DNA from: Psococerastis gibbosa
Lineage: Eukaryota; Arthropoda; Insecta; Psocodea; Psocidae
Reading direction: 5' to 3'
DNA length: 64,000 nt
Assembly: GCA_963971405.1 (NCBI GenBank)
Contig: OZ020484.1
Span: forward strand, 21,948,001 to 22,012,000
Shown here: piece by piece, positions 57,410 through 64,000 of the stretch
How the letters are laid out: each line of letters starts with the position of its first letter
Position numbering within the stretch: position 1 is the stretch's first letter
Notes under the pieces: model-generated
What the model was told of the DNA's origin: nothing
Database searches by the model: none
What the model saw: only the letters and a program-made list of their open reading frames with translations
Translations under genes and position numbers: made by a program

Positions 57410-57929
57410 GCTGAACCCACATTATTTCCTATTTTTTAAGTGAAACTTCTTATGGAAGGGATTTGAAATTCTGGTCAGCAACCTTTCAGAAGTGTGACAA
57501 AAAGTGTTTCGGTTGTCCAATTGATGCCTCGCTTGCCTTCGGGTATCGGAGAATAGTGAGATGTAACGCTCTTCTCGCATTCTTTTTCGTTTTACATGTT
57601 AAAATTGTCGAAGAATTAAAATATTTGATTGTCATACTCTGTCACTTCTATCGTGTATATCTTTACCGTACAATTTTATTTAATACGTACTTTATAAAGA
57701 TCTGGATTAGTAGACAACTATTTCATACTTGTACATAGTACTACAATATAAAGATTTGTTTACTTTAAACGGTACAGTGATTTTCCCGTGAAACTGGTAA
57801 GCGACGGAAATTTAGTGAACTATCAAATTAATGGAAAAATATAGGCTGGGCTAGGTCAAGGACGACGTTGAATTTTATTCTTCCAACCAAACCACTCACT
57901 CCCTGTTGACGAGTTGACCCAAACATACT

Positions 57930-58117
57930 CAAGGCCGTAGCCAGGATTTTGTTTCGGGGGGGGGGGGGGGGGGTTAGAAATTTCATTGGGTATTACATAG
58001 TGGTTTTTATTTTTCCTCTGAAAATCCAATTCTATCTAGTATGAAGCCATTTCATTTCGGGGGGGGGGGGGGGGTTTGAACCCCCATGAACCCCCCCCCC
58101 CCTTGGCCACGGCCTTG
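57930..58117. mobile_element. hAT-type short element
   Basis: Ends CAAGGCCGTAGCCAGG and CCTTGGCCACGGCCTTG with a perfect AACATACT duplication. It has the same ends as 49295-50058 but almost no modules, only long G and C runs. Confidence 0.92.
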
Positions 58118-59380
58118 AACATACTTGTAGTATATATTAGATCTGGCGAATTATGTGTTGCAACAACTCATTAGTTAACTTTGTCTTACATTTTCCCGTT
58201 TTGGAGGAGGGGCCACTGCCGCTCCACCCCTAAACTCTGGAAATATTTTTTTCTTGCGGAGTACTCATATATATAGGCCTACACATATACATACATAGCC
58301 TCCGCCACCCTCAAAACTACTTTTTCTCTCGAAATCGAATATTTGGTCGATCACAATACTTTCACTATATAACTTAATTTGTAAGCTATTTGAGTGAAAG
58401 TAAAAAGCAGAAGGAAAAATATGGCGTTGTCAAAATCAATTTGTTGGAATATACCTGCACTGTGTGCATGAAGCGAAAGGAGTAGGAAGTAGGGACTCGG
58501 GGACAGTGATGATCGAGTCACACAATCCGCACCAGTGTCCCGGATGACAAAATAAAGGTGCCGGATTTATCAAAGCAAAGTTTCCGAGTCAATGATTGCG
58601 CTGCTGTATATCGACAGTGACGTCATTCAGTCCCTTAGGATCGTTGCGAGGGGGAATTTGGATTTATCAGGACAGGACGAGTAGTGTCACACTTTTTCCC
58701 ACGGGTTATATCTCATGCTTTCTATGGCCCAGTATAACCGAAATGGGGAGAGTCTGTCAGTGTTATCGTTTTAGTGAACCCTTACGAAGAACAGACATTA
58801 AAATAGAATGTTGTCAGTGCAGAAAAGTAGGAGATGCTTTCACATATTTACATTGGCAATGACACTCAGATGTGCAATTTAGCCATGAGGTGACATATTA
58901 CTGCTGTTTTGAATTTTTTAGGAGAAGCCTATAAATTCAAATTGTCCGTGTACTTGATAGATCGACAGAAATATCTCCAATATTTTCTTGAGCTCCTTTG
59001 CACTTACCCCACTTTTCCTCTTACGTTTCACCGCTACCAGCATTACGTACTTAGCTTATGGCGTCATTTTTTCAATTTTATATTTTTGGTTGACATATTT
59101 TAAATTTAAATTATTTTTAATTGGGGCAATGTCGCTCACAGAGTATAGTAGGTAAAGCAGATAGTACAATAGTTCAAAAATAAACTTATCGCTGAAATTA
59201 AATCATCCCAGTATTTCAGCCTTATCCTGATATAACTCAAGATGTATCTAAAATTGATCAACTCTCCGTTGTACTGAGATATGTCTTAATAAAAGAAAAT
59301 TACATGCTCCTTCTGCTGTTACTTTGTTCTGGTACGTTTTCCATTATTATTTTATTATTTATGCTGCAAACGATTTTCTT

Positions 59381-59493
59381 CCCATTCCACTATTGATTAT
59401 CACTCATAAAAAATATTAAATGATGAGACAAAGTAGGGCGCATCAAAGGTCTTGCGAAGGGGGGGGGGGCAGCAGAAGTTATTTACGCCACTG
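59381..59493. mobile_element. Partial copy of the 50243 hAT-type element
   Basis: It matches the right half of 50243-50515, from CCATTCCACTATTGATTATC to ATTTACGCCACTG, with a G tract between. The left half is missing. It lies in the intron of the Ig-like gene. Confidence 0.7.
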
Positions 59494-59664
59494 GGCACCA
59501 CCATACATTGGAGCATGGCGCTGCTGTCCAGTAAGTATTCCTTTACAGAGGCATTTCTAAGGGTGGTGTCACTTGTGCGCAAGAAGTATCAACTATTTCT
59601 CGGAACATTTAGTTATACACGTCTTAAAGCCACAAGATAATAAACGTTCTGCTTGTAATTCCAG

Positions 59665-59973
59665 TGGGAGCCGATTACACCGTGTTTCCCAGTGCCGTTG
59701 CCGTCAAACAAGGTGGAGGGTTCGTCCTGCAAGTCGTGCCGGCCGACACCCCCCTCAAGTCCTGCACCCTCCGCGTCGGAACGGCCACCATACCCCTCAC
59801 TCCAGGTGGCGAAAACGCCTATGGAATGACGTACTGGGGACGCAGCTTGGACAAAGGCGACTGTGGCGTTAAGGTGGCACACGCCAATGCAACTTTTGGG
59901 GAGAAGTGGGTTTTTGTCATGGTCACAGTGAGCGCTGTTACAAGAACTGCATTTAGCCACGTCGAGTACGTAG
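59665..59973 (+). CDS. Exon 2 of the same gene: Ig-like extracellular domain
   Basis: The exon follows an acceptor ending TAATTCCAG and completes the phase-1 codon left by the signal-peptide exon. It encodes about 103 residues. GADYTVFPSAVAVKQGG leads to a cysteine in KSCTLRVG, then GMTYWGRSLDKGDCGVKV and FGEKW. The spacing Cys, Gly-Asp-Cys-Gly and a late Trp resembles single Ig-like domains of arthropod surface proteins. The coding part is GC-rich with GC at third positions, unlike the surroundings, which argues for selection. The donor GTAG|GTAATG gives phase 1 at both ends, the classic shuffled Ig exon. Alternative donors are ACA|GTGAGC (end 59927) and a weak one after the Trp (59909), where the expected strand-F Cys would come from the next exon. 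Downstream exons were not found. The exact family is not recognised. Confidence 0.72.
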
Positions 59974-60049
59974 GTAATGTATCTAAGTGCTGTTATTATT
60001 AATGTAGGACTATGCAATGCAATGCATAATTCCGTTTAGCCATTTCAAA

Positions 60050-60380
60050 GTCTTGGAGTGTAAAAATGTGTGAGACCCCAATTTCGGGCTTATACTTTGA
60101 CACATTTCCCCCGGGCCCCTCTATCATGGGCCGATATATGTTAATCTTCGTCGGTAAAATCTAAATTTTACTGTTATCAATATGCGTAAAACCTCAATAT
60201 TTCGCGCCTATATTTTATCAAACATTTTCCATGGGGCCATTTGCAGGTTATAGTAGGTTAATTATAATTGTTCATTGAATACAAAGGCTATAATTTTACT
60301 ACATTTCATAAAACGAGTGTACTGTCGACTGAGCCCCCCCCCCCCCCTCAGAATTCCTGGGTACGGCTTGGGCTAAACCT
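60050..60380. mobile_element. Partial G/C-tract element
   Basis: Two modules (RCCYCAATATTTCG, then a CCCCCGGGCCCC tract) and a right end CCTGGGTACGGCTTGGG are present. The left end is not clear. Confidence 0.5.
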
Positions 60381-61488
60381 CGACGCTGATGTTTGAAATC
60401 AGTTAGAACTACAATACTTTGCATGCGTTTTTATGCAAAACTACTGTAGTTTTACATTCCAAATATAACATATACAATATATAAACATACTTTATCCAGA
60501 CCAGGCGTTTATGGATAATTTAAGTTTACTGTATATGATTTAATAAAGTGCCTTCAAAATATACTCACGAATGAGGTATAAACCGGTCTAGGTTTGAATC
60601 CTGCAGTTCTGAGGCGGCTCAAACTGAATCCTTCGCGGGCGGTGTGTTTTAAGAATTAATATTTTACAAATTTAGCAATTAGGTACGGTAGGGACTTAGT
60701 TCGATCACTTGCTAAATTATAAGATTTCTGGAGAATATAACATTTTATTGTAGGTCCAGACAAATAGTGGCTTGTTTCTATAGTACAGTAGATGCTTCCA
60801 ATATTAATTCAATAGTCGATCGGTACAAAGTGAAGAAGACCAAATTCAAAGAAATTGTACATTTAAATTAATTTAACTTCAGAAAACTTTCCGGATTTCG
60901 TCAAAACTTATAGTTACTGAAAGTGCTGCTATATAGAAGTGAGAGGTAACTTCAATTACCCTACCCACGTACAACTCGTGTAAAGGTGGTGTGTAAAGGT
61001 CATCACAATAAAATCTCCTGCGGGGCAGCAGCTTAAAGGAAACCCATCGAAGCCTTCTTTACAACAACTAAATTTTCGAGATTACGCTATTAGCTATAGC
61101 AGCGGGCGGCGAAACGGTATAAAACAAGCTGTTTCATTCAGAGACCTAGGCATTTATTTAGGCCTGTGGTATACTAAGAGCTTAAATATGCAGGAGATAA
61201 TGGAAGTCAAGATAGAAAACCATTGCTGCAGACCCATCGACAGATTGTAAATGGAGCAGGCTACCTTCGTAGTGCTGAATAGGAAAGGCTACAGCAGCGC
61301 TCAGCAGCAAAAAATAGAGCATTATTTTAGGACAAGTACGATTAACAAAATTGATTAGTACCTAATTTTTCTTGGTCTTAATATTGCTAAATTTCAATGA
61401 TAAGGACGTACAGACTGTATCGTATTTTTGTAACTGTCGCGGGATCGTTATTATTGAAGACATTCAATACAGTATGTACACATATTTT
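60381..61488. other. No gene seen
   Basis: Region downstream of the Ig-like exon. I looked for a following phase-1 exon and found none I could support. Confidence 0.5.
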
Positions 61489-61708
61489 CATCAGAACATG
61501 TAGAGTAGTGGTACAGACTCGAACTTTCACCCGAAAGGTTGTTGGTTCTAGTCCCACACTAACTACATTTTCGGGGCTGCGTCGGAGGGCATGTAAAGTA
61601 GGCGGTCCCGCGCCTTCCTAGTTGAGTGTAAGAGAGGGCTTTATAGCCCTAACTCCACTAGGCTGGCTTAGTAATAGAACAAAAAAGTCATTATTTATTT
61701 ATTTATTG
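61489..61708 (+). mobile_element. tRNA-derived SINE, copy 7
   Basis: A full-length copy with tRNA-like head, a slightly altered B box (GGTTCTAGTCC), body and an ATTTATTTATT tail. It lies downstream of the Ig-like exon. Confidence 0.82.
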
Positions 61709-61796
61709 TAATGCAGTATATTCCAATACATTTATGAAACTGAAAAAACTATGAGTTTCGTTAGCTTCAATTCCTGTTCGCACTGCAGCAGCCCAA

Positions 61797-62165
61797 TCAT
61801 GGCGATTTGGGAGGATTATAATACCGGGGTTTATTTAATATTTTTAAACAAATGAGTGCAAAATGCGCGGGAACTTCAAATTGATAAATTAATATTTTTG
61901 GTGAGTTTTCAATTTTTTCTCTCTTATATAGATGTAAGTTTAGACTCATAAATTAAAATTCTTATTATATTTCAAAATTCTACCTGTACATTTTAATGTA
62001 TATTAGTATTTCCTTCAATTATCAAACAATGCAACCATTCTCTTGCATTCTAATTATTTATTAATTTTAATTTCCCGTGCATATTTTAACACCGTCACGT
62101 GACACCTTACTACTGCGGTATTAAAACATAAACCCCGGTATTATAACAATCCCAAATCGCCATGA
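61797..62165. mobile_element. Mini-transposon with inverted repeats
   Basis: Inverted arms of about 37 bp share TCATGGCGATTTGGGA and TTATAATACCGGGGTTTA. There is no coding content in the AT-rich interior. Confidence 0.75.
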
Positions 62166-62777
62166 TCAGACTGCGGGCAACTGTAAATGTTAAGTTGTTA
62201 TTAGTGTTGTTTTTTCGGAAAAATAAATGAGCGGCAGCATGCTTTGCCAAGATTGAAATTCTCCAATTTAATGAAAAGCTTCCTTCCACTTTAAGTGTTC
62301 TATCAGGGTCCGGGTATTTTCCATCAATCCTATTTAGAAAAGAAATGGTGTTAGGATGCACGCGGGTCATACTCACCGCGAACGGACGAGCGGGAAAAAG
62401 CGCACGCTGATGTGAGGAGGGTGAAATACTGGAGACTACAGGCCACTGGTTGCATGTCGCTGCCACTCATGCGCCCCGGCCCCTGTCCTCTCAAATATTT
62501 ACTACTTCTTCTTACCCAATTAGTGTCTACTGTCCTACCTGGATTGCAATCTACTCCGCAATAATTTGTTCCTTGAGACTTATGGCTTTTTTAAGGGAGT
62601 CTCCATCAGCCTGTCTTTTCCTGCAGTAACCATACCATTGGTCATGGCTTCATGGACACGGCAAAATCAAACCACATGAGAATTTTTCTCTGAATAATCC
62701 AAATTATGGCTACATTCAGAAGCCCGTATTCTCTAACATGATGCTTTACAGGGGCTATGTAATCCTGTCCCACTGCA
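62166..62777. other. No gene recognised
   Basis: A 118-residue minus frame (62110-62466) overlaps the 61797 element end and has no recognised domain. Part may belong to the degraded LINE that follows. Confidence 0.45.
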
Positions 62778-63330
62778 GCAATGGAGATAGTACTGGATTT
62801 CCCACCCCTCCATGTTGCAGTGGAAACTTCAGCAGAAATGGCATTATTAGGAGTGGAAGGGCAATTAAGAGAGACTCAGCCTCTCTGACGACGTCTGACC
62901 ACTGCCTGGATCTGCCAAGCGATAGAATCCATCCAAAATACGGTTTTAGGAGGGAATTCGAAACTATATTAGGGACAATGAAAGAATGCTGCGAATCAGC
63001 AGGAATTCTCAATAGTCACACAATCAAGTGGTTTACTGATGGCTCTGCTCTAGGCTAGGAAGTACCAAACCAAGAACAGGCCTTGGCGTCTTTGGTCCTG
63101 GGGTTAAATATCTGGAGTCTCTTAGGGAGACAACTATAGTCTTGCAGATTTTGCGATGAAGGTGCGGAGGACGATGCGTTGCAATCGCACGAAGAAGAGC
63201 AGCATGCTCGGAAAGCTTGCAGTTACATGTAAAAGACCTGCCACTTCTGAATCCCCTCAAGATCCTGGCTCTCGTGAGAGAGATAGGCCTCGAGAAAGTG
63301 ATGTAGAAGTGATGTAGATACTTTGTTGTA
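62778..63330 (+). pseudogene. LINE fragment with degraded RNase H domain
   Basis: Three frames share the similarity. At 62778-62889 one reads AMEIVLDFPPLHVAVE, the block preceding RNase H in Jockey/R1/I-type LINEs. At about 62886-63055 the next reads RIHPKYGFRREFE, then IKWFTDGSALG, the start of RNase H with its first catalytic Asp, followed by a stop. A third frame continues RTGLGVFGPGVKYLESL, and later REIGLEKV is recognisable. At least two frameshifts and a stop make it dead. RNase H is absent from the helicase LINE, so this is another lineage. Confidence 0.7.
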
Positions 63331-63555
63331 GGGGCACAATAGGCCAATAGGCTTAAGTGCACACAGGTAACACCTGTACCCCAATTTATATGAAAAAAAA
63401 GGGAGTCTCCAACCATGAGTCGGATATCTTGCCAACATTCTTAGATAGATAAATTAAATTAGCTAGATAGATAGATATTCAAGAAAGAGACTGTGCCCCC
63501 TCAAGCCGGAGCATATGAAGGGGGTTATCAACTTTACTATTAACAGCAATCTAAA

Positions 63556-63665
63556 CAAAATCCACGCAAAATGAGAAAAGTATGGATTTGGAATGTTTTG
63601 GTACTATACGACACTGTAACCTTTTCGATTGCACCATTTTGTTATGCCTTGCATCCATTGCATTT
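63556..63665. mobile_element. Half copy of the 16314 foldback element
   Basis: It matches one arm (GCAAAATGAGAAAAGTATGG, TGGAATGTTTTGGT, GCACCATTTTGTTATGCCTT). The second arm is missing. Confidence 0.7.
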
Positions 63666-64000
63666 CCCCTATACAGATATAATGAAAACACTTAGGACTG
63701 TTTTGTTCGAATGTTGTATACAAAACTACAAAGCTTCTGTATTCCATATTAGATGTAAAAAGGGCATCAATGCGGATACGTCGCAAACACGATCGTAGGG
63801 TGTCATAAAATAAAAAACATGTTCATCTTAGTTTTGGTATACAGTATGTGGCCGTTAACTTTTGGAACTCATCCTCAGTGGCTGATACTGTTGGCGTCTC
63901 AGAACAGCCTCGGAATTAGGGACACGATCTCTCCAAGATATGCGCTGCATTCATCTGCATTTCCACATTACAATAAAAATATTTACATAGGCTAACTAAC

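Larger units (their letters stand above)
55853..59664 (+). other. Intron of the Ig-like gene, with transposon insertions
   Basis: This 3.8 kb interval runs from GTAAGC to TTCCAG. It holds hAT-type mini-elements at 57264-57409 and 57930-58117, a partial G-tract element near 56487 and a partial copy of another at 59381-59493. The open frames inside show no protein similarity I recognise. Confidence 0.6.

Overview
This window looks like an intron-rich, gene-poor stretch of an animal nuclear genome. A marine arthropod, probably a decapod crustacean, is my inference; I recognise no species marker. The DNA is AT-rich, with no bacterial-style gene packing, no rRNA or functional tRNA, and very dense transposable-element content. 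Almost every small open frame is a by-product of repeats.

The standout locus is at 36.82-43.46 kb on the minus strand: a nearly complete non-LTR retrotransposon (LINE) of about 6.6 kb. Its order is gag-like ORF1 with CCHC zinc knuckles, a middle ORF carrying a complete superfamily 1 helicase of the alphavirus-like RNA-virus type, and ORF3 with an intact AP endonuclease and reverse transcriptase. It ends in a short (CATT)n tail. Both ORF junctions use the same geometry, a 14-nt overlap in which the next ATG lies just ahead of the previous stop. ORF1 and ORF2 are each interrupted once by a +1 frame change. I know of no described LINE clade with such a helicase, so this is the best candidate for a new system.

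The rest is a mosaic of smaller elements. These include a palindromic mini-transposon family with conserved ends and core but copy-specific mirrored arms (1.1, 5.6, 12.1, 13.7, 20.4, 26.3, 31.3 kb). There are many hAT-type non-autonomous elements with 8-bp target duplications, several filled with tandem G/C-tract modules (2.3, 9.6, 12.0, 19.9, 24.6, 32.0, 34.6, 49.3, 50.2, 57.3, 57.9 kb). A PIF/Harbinger deletion derivative at 14.3-15.4 kb keeps an MADF-like ORF and both ends of a transposase. A tRNA-derived SINE family has at least seven copies. A roughly 0.85 kb repeat with (CAGA)n microsatellites occurs in head-to-tail and dispersed copies. Two dead LINE fragments lie at 54.2 and 62.8 kb.

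Only one host gene is well supported: a secreted or cell-surface Ig-like protein on the plus strand. A signal-peptide exon at 55.79 kb and an Ig-like-domain exon at 59.67 kb are separated by a 3.8 kb intron that contains transposons. Its remaining exons probably lie beyond the window. Long stretches between these features show nothing I can assign, and are listed as such.
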